From assembly GCA_963920525.1 (NCBI GenBank), contig OY986437.1, positions 114,878,715 through 114,942,714 of the forward strand: 64,000 bases of DNA. Reading direction: 5' to 3'. A program made the translations under genes and the position numbers. The DNA comes from Dichetophora obliterata (lineage: Eukaryota > Arthropoda > Insecta > Diptera > Sciomyzidae). The notes under the pieces are model-generated. The model did not search any database and had not been told where the DNA came from. It was given only the letters and a program-made list of their open reading frames with translations. Below are positions 52,165 to 63,208 of this stretch, piece after piece. Each line of letters starts with the position of its first letter. Position 1 is the stretch's first letter.

Positions 52165-52548
52165 TGACTTTATTCATTACGCAATGTATGTATTAAAAGT
52201 GGAGCACTTTGAGGTCAGCAGGCAGCTTCATCAGTTCAGGATAAAGACAAACAGGCACGAGCCTAAAAAAGGAGCTTGCTACATTAAATTGTTGATGTGT
52301 TGATTCGCTTATGTAACGAACGTGACAAGCAAGAAAAAGAAGAAAAACAACCCCATTACTTATATTTAAATTATTTTAAATTACTGAGACGAGCTCATCG
52401 TGACGATTGATATGCATGGAAAAGTGTTGAAAATAGCCTCTCCGCATCGGAAGACCAGTGAAAATTAATTAAAAACTAATGCTTGAACTGGTACCAATGA
52501 CAGCGAGATCCGATCTAGAAGTTGCTGCTGCGCGCTGACATCGCATGA

Positions 52549-52827
52549 TCAATGCTGCTTTTTAGCTTTTGCTGCTACAGCCAACAGGTTTTCAAGAGGT
52601 TCTGGCATGTCTACAGATTCTACGTGGATGTCCTGCTCGTCGTTCGGAAATTGAAACTGCTTGCCGGTTGACACAAACAAATAGTTCGTGTCACTATTTA
52701 ACACGCAGCGATCTACATTAAGTGCATCACCATCTGTTGATTTTGTAGAAAAACTGTAAGAAACTATAAATTGTGAAAAATACATGCAGAATACAGTAGC
52801 GGCAACAGTTCTTGGAATGCAATTCAT
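52549..52827 (-). CDS. Candidate small secreted protein (92 residues)
   Basis: The frame starts MNCIPRTVAATVFCMYFSQF IVSYS, a short basic start followed by a hydrophobic stretch typical of a signal peptide with cleavage near residue 24-27. The mature part is acidic (NDEQDIHVESVDMPEPLENL) and ends AAKAKKQH. There is one cysteine after the signal. I do not recognise the protein. The surrounding 0.7 kb is less AT-rich than its flanks and free of repeat ends, and a plausible AATAAA lies about 380 bases downstream on the minus strand. It may be a single-exon host gene, the last exon of one, or chance. No TATA box is clear. Confidence 0.45.
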   Translation of the reverse strand: MNCIPRTVAATVFCMYFSQFIVSYSFSTKSTDGDALNVDRCVLNSDTNYLFVSTGKQFQFPNDEQDIHVESVDMPEPLENLLAVAAKAKKQH

Positions 52828-53287
52828 TTGCTATAAATGTCTTTCTATATCAGGCTATGCTGGTTCGGTCATCCTGCTAGGATGATGCTTAGCTGATGCC
52901 GATGTAAGTGCTTGCTCTTAGTTAAAATATCTATGTATATTAAGAAGACGCATTAAAAATAACAAAAACATGAATGAGATGTTTGTCCACCGGTTTTTTA
53001 AAGCATGAACGCAAGCACGCGTAGCCTCTGCGGACAATTCATCATAATTGTTCATTATTGGCAGCGACATATTAATAAGGTGACTGTGCATTTTGCTTGT
53101 GGATCTGTGCTTAACCTTCCGTTGGGCACAGCTATATTGCAACGAGATTATGCGCGGTGTATCAAACTGACATAAATAGAGACAAAGGCCATTATTATGA
53201 GTTGCTTTCGATGTTCGATCTTCGCTGGTTATCCAATAGCGAATATCGAAAGTCAAATCTAAATATTTATTCTTGTAAGGGTCCCCT

Positions 53288-53626
53288 AGGTGGCGACCGT
53301 AGCCGTGGGTAGAGTGCGTGGCCCCTAAGCTAAAGAACCACGGTAGCCCGGGTTCAATTCCAGCTCAGACAGAAAGTTTTTTCAATTGAATTAATTTTTC
53401 TGTTCGGTCGTCACCTCTTTGCAAACAATGTCAAACCTCAGAGAGTAAAAATTGCCATGTAAAGCTTCTTGAGAACATAAGCCGTTCGGAGTCTTCATAA
53501 AACACGTAGGTCCAGTTCTCGGTCATTTGTGATCAAACATTTAATAACACGCACAACACAATTGATCAATAGAAGCTAGGTCAAAGTCCTTCCAAGGGCT
53601 GAAATGGCCAGTTTATTTTATTATTT
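53288..53626 (+). mobile_element. Full-length tRNA-derived SINE with 12-bp target duplication
   Basis: The 339-bp element begins AGGTGGCGACCGTAGCCGTG, with A-box TAGCCGTGGGTAGAGTG and B-box GGGTTCAATTCC, and ends in a short 'ttattttattatttt'. Perfect copies of TAAGGGTCCCCT flank it (53276-53287 and 53627-53638). Body blocks are shared with 10302-10840 and 19390-19645. The intact duplication suggests a recent, LINE-driven insertion. Confidence 0.85.
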
Positions 53627-53639
53627 TAAGGGTCCCCTT

Positions 53640-54329
53640 ATTCCAGCAAATCTACAAACGTCACAGAAACACTTGATATATTATAAGAAAGGTCTTGAGC
53701 TGCAGGTATGCACAAAATTGTACGATTTTTGATAGGTGATAACGTTTAGCAGATATGAGCTTTTAAAGTTGAAAAAAATGGCAAAAAGACTTAAGACACG
53801 AACTAGCTTTAGTGTAAATGAGAAAGGGTGATTCCCAAAGCGAATAATTTAGCCATTTCTAAATCGATTTTTTCGTTTATTTTCTTATATTTTACTTTGA
53901 TAAACGTTCTTAAAAAATAGTTTCGAAGTTTGAAGTCTATTGTTAATAAATAGTTTAAACATTTAAATGAAAAGAATCTACTTTTATATTTATTTCAGTT
54001 TGGATTTCTGAGATGACAGGAGTGGCAGAGTTTAGAATGGTAAATGGAGTATCGAATGAAAGTGCTGGATGTGGAAGCGTGCACAATGTAGTTAGTTTTT
54101 CGATGAGTGACCTTTGATATGAAATATGAGCGTTTAAAGAGACTTTATTAAATAAAATTTGGAAAAAAGGTGGAAGAACATGGTGTAAGAAGTCATTTAA
54201 GACATTGCTAAGATGTTCAACCCAACACTCCAGACATTTTTTACGCTATCTCTTTGTCTAAAAGTGCAATTAAAGAACTTTGGAAAATTAAGCAAAGATT
54301 TATCGTTTCCTTAACAGTTGAATGTTTTA
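53640..54329. other. Unassigned sequence
   Basis: No gene or repeat end recognised. Confidence 0.35.
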
Positions 54330-54640
54330 TATTGTTTAAAAAAAAATCTAAAATATCTAATTTTTTCTCAAAAAATAGGCCAAAAGTTGTTTTTATTGTA
54401 AATTTTTTTGTTGAAATTTTATTTTTCACACTCTTTCAAATGACATATCATTTATTTGCAAAAATTGACAGTTCAATAAACAGTTTCTATCATCGAAAAT
54501 CATTAGCTACTTCCTTTGATTTTTTGATGAAAATGAATATTTTCAAGATGTTGTATTCATATTTTTTACAATGTTCTACAGCTTAAAAAATAATTTATGA
54601 GAAAAAATGTTGAGTATTTCAAACCACTCCATGGCCCAGT
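54330..54640 (-). repeat. Dispersed AT-rich repeat (copy 3 of 3)
   Basis: This is inverse to 2820-3200, sharing 'aatgacatatcatttatttg', 'gaaacagt..tatcatcgaaaatcat' in inverse form, and 'ttgagtatttcaaaccact'. The plus-strand open frame here is F/K-rich noise. Confidence 0.45.
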
Positions 54641-55870
54641 GGTGTTAAAATATAATGGCCAGGAGGGAATTAAAACTCTGCGACTTTGTTTGACACGGCG
54701 GTGGGGTATTTATAATATGGGGGGCCAAAATGTGTGACATAATGGGACGACCCCTAGCAAATATAATTTTAACTATTATTAACTGCATAACAAATAATAA
54801 GAATGCAGAGCGACTTCGTGGAGAGGGGAAGTCAAGATTTTGTGACAACGTGTGACATAAAGGATAAGGATCTTAAAAAGAACAAAACCGTGGGACAAAA
54901 TATTTGGAATATTTGAAACTTTTACGAAAAAATCCAGCTATGTTTCGATTATTTCAAAACGAAAACTATTACTTTGTTGTCTTAACTGTCACACCTGTTT
55001 TTTATCCTTTAGGATAGAATTGCGGATTTGGATAATTCATTTGAAAAAATATTACATTTTGAATGAGCTTTAATATAAAAATTTGTTACTTGGATGACAG
55101 ATACAGGATGGGTGGCTTTAAATGAATTGTTGGTTGTAAAAATATATAATAGGATCAGGTGCATATATTTGGTCTATTGAAGCGTTATTCGCAAAATATG
55201 AACAATTTACCTTGGTTAAGTTTTGGTTTTATTTTGACATTGGGACTCCCAGAAGGGGAGCACAAGATAGGGGTAGGTGTACGTGATTAAATGTTGAATA
55301 TAAAAAATTATAGGAGCAGCTCATACATATGACTCCTCTAAGACATGAACTATTTTCACATTATTATTTTTTGTGTTTATGTTGGGGGATATTTTGGTAG
55401 CAAATATGAATGGGACTTTGAAAAGAATTGTTAGGGATGAAGAATTCATAAAACTTGGTTTTATATTTGGCACTTCTAGAAGTCATACTGGCCATGTAAT
55501 ATAAGACCATTTGGGGCATTTATCAGAAAGTGCAAAAGTCGTATTGGAATGAGGGAATGAGATTCTATTTCTTCGTTTAGCGCAAAAACTTCGTAAAGTT
55601 AAATATTATATGAGTTTAAATCAGAAATACAGAAAGCTTTGTTCAACTTTGATTATTTGAGGAGCGCAATTTTTAAGTGAAAACTAGTAAAGAAGGATAA
55701 AAAACATTTGATTGCAATGAAACTTTAACAAAAGAGTGCATTTGTTTTTTATCTTCACGAGTGGGAAGATCAAATTGAATTTTAAATCGTACGTCTGAAT
55801 AATATTGTTCCAGCAAACCCTGAATTAAGTCATGTTGTTATTGCTTACAACTTATTCGGTCAGTTACAGT
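54641..55870. other. Unassigned sequence
   Basis: No gene was recognised. A slightly GC-richer part at 54650-54890 has repeated 'tgtgacataa' phrases. The rest is AT-rich. Confidence 0.35.
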
Positions 55871-56110
55871 TCTCTAGCACGACTCTTTAATGGCCTAAAG
55901 AGTTATCAATGTCAAATTGCAGTATGAGGCAAAGTTGATATTAAATAATGAAAAGTTACTACAATTAGATTGTTGCACAGAAACCACGCTCTAGACTCTT
56001 AAAATGAGTATATCGAAAGGTTTTTATTCAAATCAGTCATAATATCTACTAATAATAAGATCCACTGTGCTTATATCACACCCACCCGATTTTCGGGGGA
56101 CAATCACTAG
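55871..56110 (+). mobile_element. Helitron-like 3' end, copy 2
   Basis: This is a direct repeat of 50336-50581. It ends CACCCGATTTTCGGGGGACA then ATCACTAG followed by T. CCCGATTTTCGGG is a 5-bp-stem hairpin about 10 bases before CTAG, which is the expected Helitron 3' layout. No Rep/helicase gene is near. Confidence 0.5.
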
Positions 56111-57177
56111 TTCTTATTATGAGCAGTGCAACCCTGTCGAAATATTCGTTGCTTATAGAATACTCAGTCGAACAGAATTTTGCTTTCAATGCGATTCGTG
56201 CTGTGAAATAATTGTTAAAAATGTATTCTGTTAATTTTTTTTTTTGTTTTTTGAGTTCCAAAAACTAATTTGGAACTGTTTTTGTTAATCTTATGCAGGT
56301 CTAAGGTGGTGAGCAACAAATCACAGTTATAAAAACTGATGTCATTGATGGAGGCAAATCCTCTAGTCGCGAAGGGCATTTATTCCAAAATTCAATCGAC
56401 AAAGAAGTGGGAAGAATTTACGCTGGAGTTAAATTGCTTAGGACCACCAGTACGAACAACAGCAAAGTGGATTAAGGTTGGCCAAAACCATATATGAACA
56501 AATATATCTGTAAAACAAATTTGACCTTGTGATTTAGCAGGTGTGGGCGCTGACATGAAGTAGTAAAAAAAAATTATCGCAAAACAAATCCGAATACTGA
56601 GCAACCGGTGGAGGGCCAAACAGCCTTCATGTTCCTACAACATTGGCGTCGGAAGCGGGGGGAAAGGGGGGAAGTCGCCCCCCACTTTTTTAGCTAGATA
56701 AACAATTTAAAAGGAAAACTTCGAAAGTTATTCAAAATATCAATTTTTTTTACAACGATAATATTTTTGTATTATATATTTTCCTCTTCTATCTCTCTTT
56801 TTCATAAGCATGCTTGCGGATAACCATTTCCTTTCTCTGTGTTTGCAAAAAGATAGAACAAAATGTAGAGTTTCTACTGCAAACCCACCACTTCAGTTAA
56901 AAAGCACCCTTAAGTATGTAGCTAAATGCTTGTTCATTTTGCAACTCTGGTAAGAAAAAATTTAGCATGTTCTTAGGGGCTTTCCATATTGGACGACATG
57001 TTGTATGATAAGTTAGATGGAAAACTAATGGGACTATTTGATTGAGCGTTCGAACGATCCAACTTGTGAATCAACATCATTAATTACAAGCTCTCGAGCA
57101 GAACACATCCGGATAATAGCTAAGCAACTTTTACATGCCCTAACAATTGAGCAGTAATTTTACATAGTTGTACAATA

Positions 57178-58071
57178 TTGTACAATCGGCAGAAAAAAAC
57201 CAAAAATTTCAACTATCGTTTTAGCTTACGCATGGTACTACATGTTGTACAATCTGCCATGTTGGTCCAATGTTTTGGACCATGCGAAAGCTCCTACTGT
57301 GAATTAGCTGATGAAAATCCACCTCGACGCTTTGAACAAACATCAAATCCGGTTCGTTCAGTACAGTTGCCATTATATGATAGTCTACGAAAAGATTATT
57401 TCGAAATTTTCTTCTCTCAAATGAGATAACGGCTAGATTTGATTAAACAGGTTGATATTTTACTTTTTTTTAATTTTGCATGTTTACACCAGCTTCACTC
57501 AACCGACTTACTTTGATTTAACATTCGGTAAGTCGGTTGAGTGAAGCTAGTGTAAACTGGCACTTTGTAAATCTTATTGTACATTTAAACAGATCTGGAC
57601 ACTCTAGAAACGTTGGAAAATATTGTAATCGAAGCCTTCAACGGAAAAGTGCCTTCTAAACAAAATCTAAAAACAAAACTAGATCTTTATGCAGATGACT
57701 TTGATGTGAGCGACCTCCACGCACAACTTAAATTGCTGAAGCAATTGCCTGGCCAAACACCTTGAAATTGTAGTGGCATTCTATCCCAATTTGCAAAAAA
57801 TTCAGATACTGCAAAATAACTATTAAATAAAGTTGAAAAACTTATTGCTTTGCTTTTGACTGTGCCTGCATTAGCAGCTTCATCTGAGCGTTCTTTTAGT
57901 GCACTAAGACGACTTAAAACGTATCTTCGAGCAACTGTGACACAGAAACGACTCACTCATGCGGCACTTATACACATTCACAAAGATAAAACCGAAGAAT
58001 TGAATTCGATGGAATTGGTGAAAGAGTTTGTTTCTCGGAAGGACAGAAGGAAAAATTTTGGAATAATTTAA
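57178..58071 (+). pseudogene. hAT transposase remnant with dimerisation domain
   Basis: Upstream blocks are LVQCFGPCESSYCELADENP and PRRFEQTSNPVRSVQ. After the 57482-57557 palindrome, LETLENIVIEAFNGKVPSKQ follows, then LHAQLKLLKQLPGQTP and a stop. The C-terminal stretch LLTVPALAASSERSFSALRR then LKTYLRATVTQKRLTHAALI is the hAT dimerisation motif (ASSERSFS...LK..LR..M..RL), ending KDRRKNFGII. Stops at about 57764 and 57820 and frame breaks upstream make it inactive. The type resembles hAT proteins related to zinc-finger MYM transposases. Confidence 0.8.
57482..57557. repeat. Near-perfect 30-bp palindrome
   Basis: Left arm 57482-57511 and right arm 57528-57557 are inverse with one mismatch, separated by a 16-base loop. 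It lies between two coding remnants of the hAT transposase. It may be a very small MITE or a recent hairpin insertion. Confidence 0.75.
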
Positions 58072-58854
58072 ATTGATATAACTTCTTGTACCTAATTGCA
58101 TTTAAACCATGTAAAGATATACCTAGTCATGCTTTATAAAAGCAACCATTATTTCTTATATTTTCATATTACCGTATGAAAGATCCTTTAAAGAATGATC
58201 TCTAATATTGAAATTGGAAGAACTTTTAAAAATAATGAAATTTTAATATTTTTTATATATTTATATATTTTTTTTATTTTAAACTAAAATAAAAAATTTG
58301 TTTATTCACATTCATGTTTCTTTGAAGAAATTTTGGTGAACTTTTTTGCACCACCATTTGTACTGCCCCCCCAGATGAAATTAGCTTCCGACGCGCTTGT
58401 CCTACAAATATCGAGGAGGCCATAATTGGTTTGTTTGAATTTGAAGCGTGAATTAATCCATCAGGCGCAGACGCACAGTGATTTCAATAGCGAATTTAGC
58501 TGGACAAAACTCTAAAAAGGATGCGATTGTCTTTATATTCGGTATATATGTATAGTACTACGAATCTCATTGATTTTATGTAAAGATGGGTGTGATCATT
58601 CACCAATTACACTTAAGTACCACCCATATCTTAGGTACCTATTTAAAACATTATAAAAGAAATTAATAAATATTAATTATTACTACTATTGTTTTAAAAA
58701 TACTTATTATAAAAAAAGGAGTGAGAACTAAAATGAAAATTCTTATGTTATATATTTGTTCAATCGCCATCATCAAAATCGTCTAAACCATCATCTCAAT
58801 ATGCAGGGTCTTGAAGAAGCTTCATACTTCGGAAGGTATGCTTCTACTTTTTCT

Positions 58855-59830
58855 CTATCGCTTTATCCGAAAACTGCTTACCGCAGGGTTCGAAGAAATG
58901 AGTAGCATATGCATTAAATTGCTCATTGTAGCACTTCTACTAATTTTGCATGTGTTACGCTCTCTATATTTTCTATACAGTTTATTGCAGGCCTTTTGCG
59001 CCTCTTCTGAAGGCATTCCCACAGGAAGAACGGCTTCTTTAATTAGTTGCGCGACATGAATAATCAAACTTGTGCAAACTTTGTGGCAAATAGTACCACT
59101 TGTATTTTTCAACATAACATAATAGTTTACTGTGTCAAAACAGTGTTTTTCGAACATATCTATGTTTATTTCATATCCGCTCACAATGTTTTTAAAAATA
59201 ACTGCGAGATGCGAACTGTAGAAGTTACTCTTCTACACCAGTAATGATGGAAGCTAAGGCGGGATTGTCAAAAAATGTTGCTGCCGAGTTACCATCATTG
59301 GTCGAACCAAAGCCAGGTTTTGGTACGTTAACCAATACTCCCATTTCACTTCGAATGCGATCTTGAATAATCTTTTTTCTTTCGTCGTATTTAGTCTTAT
59401 TTTTTTTTTTAATTGCCAAAATTTCAGCTCTAAGCGATAAGAAATATGTAGAACACACTCAAAACATTTGATCCACGCATGGTGGGTTGATAGTGTTAAG
59501 CAGTTTCATTTGGAGCTTTTGACTGAATAAGGCTTAGATCGTTCATTTGCGAAGAGGTCGCCCCACACTCGTTGCAGTTTTATGCTGACTGTCATTTAAC
59601 TTGTCATTTAACAAATCCTTATTTTTGTTCAGAAAACGTTCGAGAACATAGTTGCAAGTTTCCCAACGTTTTTTAAAGTTAGAACAAAAATATGCACTTT
59701 TTTATTATTGTTTCCTGAACAGTATCCTGAGAGTTTTCTAGAGCACATTTATCTAAAATAAATGTGCAAACGGAAGCTGGTTTCTTTGAACATTCCATCT
59801 CATTACGCCAGACGTATAATAGCTATTCTC
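58855..59830 (-). pseudogene. Decayed transposase-type protein, possibly Transib/RAG1-related
   Basis: Blocks on the minus strand in order: YVWRNEMECSKKPASVCTF, NCNECGATSSQMNDLSLIQS (a CxxC cluster), MGVLVNVPKPGFGSTNDGNS then AATFFDNPALASIITGVEE and a stop. After a shift come SGYEINIDMFEKHCFDTVNY, WYYLPQSLHK, IKEAVLPVGMPSEEAQKACN and YRKYRERNTCKISRSA, ending LLISSNPAVSSFRIKR. These blocks are common in unannotated invertebrate transposon proteins. The PSEEAQKACNK...YR block may hold the last catalytic acidic residue. Assignment to Transib is tentative. Several frameshifts and stops disable it. Confidence 0.5.
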
Positions 59831-60330
59831 TTACTATGTCATCAGGACTCAAATTAAATTTAAAGAAAAAGGAGGTAAAAGTGGGTCATTAAACAAAAAC
59901 TTTTCGATTAAAAATTAGTTAAATAATGTATTAAATTTAATTTTACAACAGTAATTTACAGCAATTGCTTTGCTAGACTGAAAACTTTAACATTTTTTTT
60001 TTCTTAAATATCTTCAATAAAAAAAATACACATTCAATTTTATATACACACCTGTACCATTCGTAGCCATAATTTGTTTTTTTTTGGAAAAATAATATAA
60101 TTTGATTAAAACTCAATTTTAACAACGATCACTTTACTCAGAAATTTGAGTTTCTACATACTCCATAGCATAACGGATTTTTTTTTTTGCAACAACTGTA
60201 AGACGTGGGCCTGGGCATAACATGCGATGACCAGCGGCCAGCTTTGGATGAGGAAGCTTTGGATAAGGAAAATGCACCAAATCCCAGCCAGCATCCCGAA
60301 GAAAATTTGCAAACGCGCTAACAATACCAA
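59831..60330. other. Spacer with one coding-like patch
   Basis: At 60195-60320 one plus frame reads CDDQRPALDEEALDKENAPN then PSQHPEENLQTR and stops. The composition is coding-like and acidic, but there is no recognised domain or neighbour that explains it. The rest is AT-rich. Confidence 0.3.
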
Positions 60331-60349
60331 AATATTAGTTTCTGAAAAA

Positions 60350-61098
60350 ATAACACTTAAAAATAACAAGGTTTATTATGTACTGCGAAACCTTAGGTGG
60401 ACTGCATCATTTGTGCCTGTAGAGACTAGAAAAAAAATTAGTAATTCAGCTGATTGTGCCAATTATCTCCTACTCAGATTTATTGTATAGTAAAGTTGAT
60501 TCCCGATCCAAGCTTAAGTTACAACTTGTGTTTAATAATGCTGTAAGATAAATTTTTGGTCTTAGAAAGTTTGACCGCATTAGTCACTTGAGTAACAAAG
60601 TACTCGGTTGCAACATCTTCAACTATTTGGATGCTAGAATCCGCATCTTTTTACACAACGTGATCGGGACTCGCACTCTTGATTACTTATTTAAAAAGCT
60701 ACAATTTTTGGTCAACTTGAAATCTGACTCTTTTAATCCCTACTTATAATTTTTTAAACTCAAACAGACTCTTTTACGTGAACGCCATCAGATTGGGGAA
60801 TTCACTGCCTTTAAGTATAAAAAGTATTACAACTAAACTCAACTTTAAGCATGTAATTTTCGAACATTTCTCTTAAGTATCTCTCTTTCACTAATTTTAT
60901 GCAATTGTATTTAAAAAAGACCTTAATTTAATTAAAATTATTCAATCTTTATTTGTTGTTATTCTTGATTTTGTCGATTTTTCGATTTTTGTTTTGAATT
61001 AATTATTATTTTGATTAGATCTTTCAGTTAAATGGTATTAATTGTATTGAGTTCAATTTTTAATTATTTTTTGTTGTTGTTGTTTTGTGTTTAATAAA
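60350..61098 (+). mobile_element. LINE 3' fragment
   Basis: C-terminal reverse-transcriptase blocks in several frames (KVYYVLRNLRWTASFVPVET, then IVPIISYSDLLYSKVDSRSK, FGLRKFDRISHLSNKVLGCN, YLFKKLQFL) are followed by an AT-rich 3' UTR ending 'gtgtttaataaatatgtg' at about 61098. It is the same class as 1-1018, with frameshifts at about 60440 and after. Confidence 0.7.
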
Positions 61099-61545
61099 TA
61101 TGTGTAATGTATTCATTTCACACGTTAAAAAATTTTTTTTTTATTTAAATGAAAAAACAAAAAAATTCCCCCTCAAGATTCATGCCTGTCCCCTCTGTCT
61201 TCTTGGTTTGGCTACAGGACTGCATCGTCATCGTCATTTTGCGAGTAAAGGTAGAATTATAATAGACGTAATGTAAAGTAATGAAATGTTGTCAACTGTC
61301 ATCGGGACGGGACGTAATGCAAGAAAACGTTGTAGCATTTATAATAGGCAGGAGCCAGGCAGTTGTTTGTCGTAAATAATTGCACGTTCCAGTACAAGTT
61401 CACTTAAAACTTCGTCATCCATAGCTGTGGATATATAGAACTATCACATTAATAACGAAAACTCAGCAAAAAGCGTAGTTCAACAATATAAAATAGCGCA
61501 ATTATCGAATCTAACCTCAATGTTTAGTTGCTCTTTGATCCGATA
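61099..61545. other. Unassigned sequence
   Basis: No gene or repeat end recognised. Confidence 0.3.
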
Positions 61546-61657
61546 AAGGGTGGTTAAATTTTAAGGGCCGATGTTGAATGTGAACCACATCTAAACGTCA
61601 AATTTTTTCTGCATTTCATTTGACATTTCTCAATTTCAGACTAAGTCAATTTGAACC

Positions 61658-63100
61658 ATGAAAAGATACACAATCGAGCAACGCGTAAAAGTGATTCAGG
61701 CTTGTTATGAAAATGGACGTTCAAATCAAAATGCATATCGTGCACTTCGTGATTTTTTCGGTCAATTTAATCGTCCAAATGTGCGTACAATCGGAAAAAT
61801 CGTGCAAACATTTGAGCAAACCGGGTCTGTAGGAGATGTGAAAACACCAGTGCATGCTCGTACTGCAGAAGATATTGCTGCTGTTCGCGATAGTGTGGCT
61901 GAAGAGCCGTCCACCTCAACTCGTCGTCGTGCCCAACAATTCCACCTCTCACGCTCGTCGTTGATGAACATTATGCATAAAGACTTGCATTTACACGCTT
62001 ACAAAGTGCAATTGACTCAAGAACTAAAGCCTCTTGACCATTTCAAGCGTCGTCAATGGTCAGAATGGTGGCAAGAAATGGCAACAGTGGATGATCAATT
62101 TTCGAAGAAAATCATCTTCAGTGATGATGCACATTTTCACCTCAGTGGATTCGTCAATAGGCAGAATTGCCGTATTTGGGCGAAAGATAATCTAAGAGTG
62201 ATTGTCGAAAAACCAATGCACCCACAAAGAGTGACTGTTTGGTGCAGTTTATGGGCTGGCGGCATCATCGGGCCGTATTTTTTCCAAAATGAGGCCGGTC
62301 AGGCAGGTACTGTGAATGGTGTTCGCTATCGTGAGATGATAACGAACTTTTTATGGCCCGAATTGGAAGATATGAATGTGGACGCTATGTGGTTTGAACA
62401 GGACGACGCCACTTGCCACACAGCTAATGAAACAATTGGGCAATTCACAGTTCATTGTAATGTCTTAATATATTAATATTTTAATGTACGAATTTTTTAC
62501 AACTGTCAGCACAACTTAAGTGAAAAGACAACGCTTGAATCTTTAATATGCAGCTCAGATATTTTGGATTCTATTAAAAGTTATATTACTCCATTTAATA
62601 TTCAGTTTTATTGAAAACTTAATCAAAATTATTTACCAGACAACTCTTTTTATTCACGTAAAACAGCTGTTCACGAAATAACACATTAACTCTCTACAAA
62701 AGCATGACTTAGGGCATGTACAAAAGTGGCAACATTTAACACATCGGTTTAATTTGTGTTTACATGCAAAACAAAAACAAAAAATTAACAGGCAAAATAG
62801 CACATTTCAGAATTAGCACATTAAACCTTAATGTACACATCACGTGGTGGCGATGTCAATTGGCCGCTAAGATCATGTGATTTGACACCGTTGGACTTCT
62901 TTCTTTGGGGTTATTTGTACGAAAAGGTGTACGTCGATAAGCCAGCAATAATTCAAGAGCTAAAGGATGAGATAATTCGGCACACTAACGGCATAGAACC
63001 TCAATTATGCCTAAGCGTCATCGAAAATTTGGACCATCGGATAGAGGTGTGCCACCGAGGTCGCGGCGACCATTTGGGCAATATTTTGTTCCATACATAA
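61658..63100 (+). pseudogene. DD41D transposase split by an insertion
   Basis: The 5' part is open for about 263 codons: MKRYTIEQRVKVIQACYENG, an HTH (RTIGKIVQTFEQTGSVGDVK), RRRAQQFHLSRSSLMNIMHK, IIFSDDAHFHLSGFVNRQNC (first D) and WFEQDDATCHTANETIG (second D). An insertion of about 390 bp begins near 62449. Coding resumes at about 62843 with SRGGDVNWP, then DLTPLDFFLWGYLYEKVYVD (third D) and a C-terminal DHRIEVCHRGRGDHLGNILF. By comparison with copy 1, a few residues between the second and third aspartates were lost. The uninterrupted parts contain no frameshift, so this copy was recently intact. Confidence 0.85.
62449..62842. mobile_element. 0.39-kb insertion in the DD41D transposase
   Basis: AT-rich sequence interrupts the open frame. 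The edges show 'cattgtaatgtcttaat' at left and 'cattaaaccttaatgtaca' at right, which is weak inverse similarity only. I found no clear target duplication. Its class is unknown. Confidence 0.5.
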
Positions 63101-63208
63101 TTGAACCATACCAATAATATCATAATAAAAAGTAATGACAATAATTTCCTAAATAATTTGTTTTTTATTCAAAATCAACATCGGCTCTTAAAATTTAACC
63201 ATACTTTA

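Larger units (their letters stand above)
56641..58399 (+). mobile_element. hAT element relic with 8-bp target duplication
   Basis: The 1759-bp element begins CATTGGCGTCGGAAGC and ends, inverted, with CAAGCGCGTCGGAAGC. Perfect TCCTACAA copies flank it (56633-56640 and 58400-58407). It contains remnants of a hAT transposase including the dimerisation domain at 57850-58071 and a small palindrome at 57482-57557. Confidence 0.8.
56290..58540 (+). pseudogene. Myb/SANT-like DNA-binding protein fragment, split by a hAT element
   Basis: Before 56641 the frame reads EANPLVAKGIYSKIQ (with frameshifts), then KKWEEFTLELNCLGPPVRTT and AKWIKVWPK. This is the start of the Myb/SANT-like (zeste-type) domain found in accessory proteins of DNA transposons, where tryptophans at these spacings form the core. 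After the hAT insertion, coding-like sequence resumes at 58408 (EEAIIGLFEFEA). A possible acceptor CAG lies at about 56300. It has frame breaks and is not functional. Confidence 0.5.
61546..63206 (+). mobile_element. DD41D (rosa-type) Tc1/mariner element, copy 2
   Basis: AAGGGTGGTTAAATTTTAAG at 61546 is inverted at the right end (63187-63206, reading AAGTATGGTTAAATTTTAAG). TA flanks both sides (61544-61545 and 63207-63208). The transposase gene starts 112 bases in and is split by an insertion of about 0.39 kb. Confidence 0.85.

Noticed and set aside
52918..53256. 112-codon minus-strand ORF next to the secreted-protein ORF
   Set aside because: No domain, no signal peptide and no splice link to 52827. 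Composition is ambiguous, so I left it out of the gene list.
50336..56110. Direct repeats taken as LTRs of a retrotransposon
   Set aside because: The repeats do not begin TG and end CA, there is no primer-binding site or polypurine tract, and no gag/pol frames lie between them.
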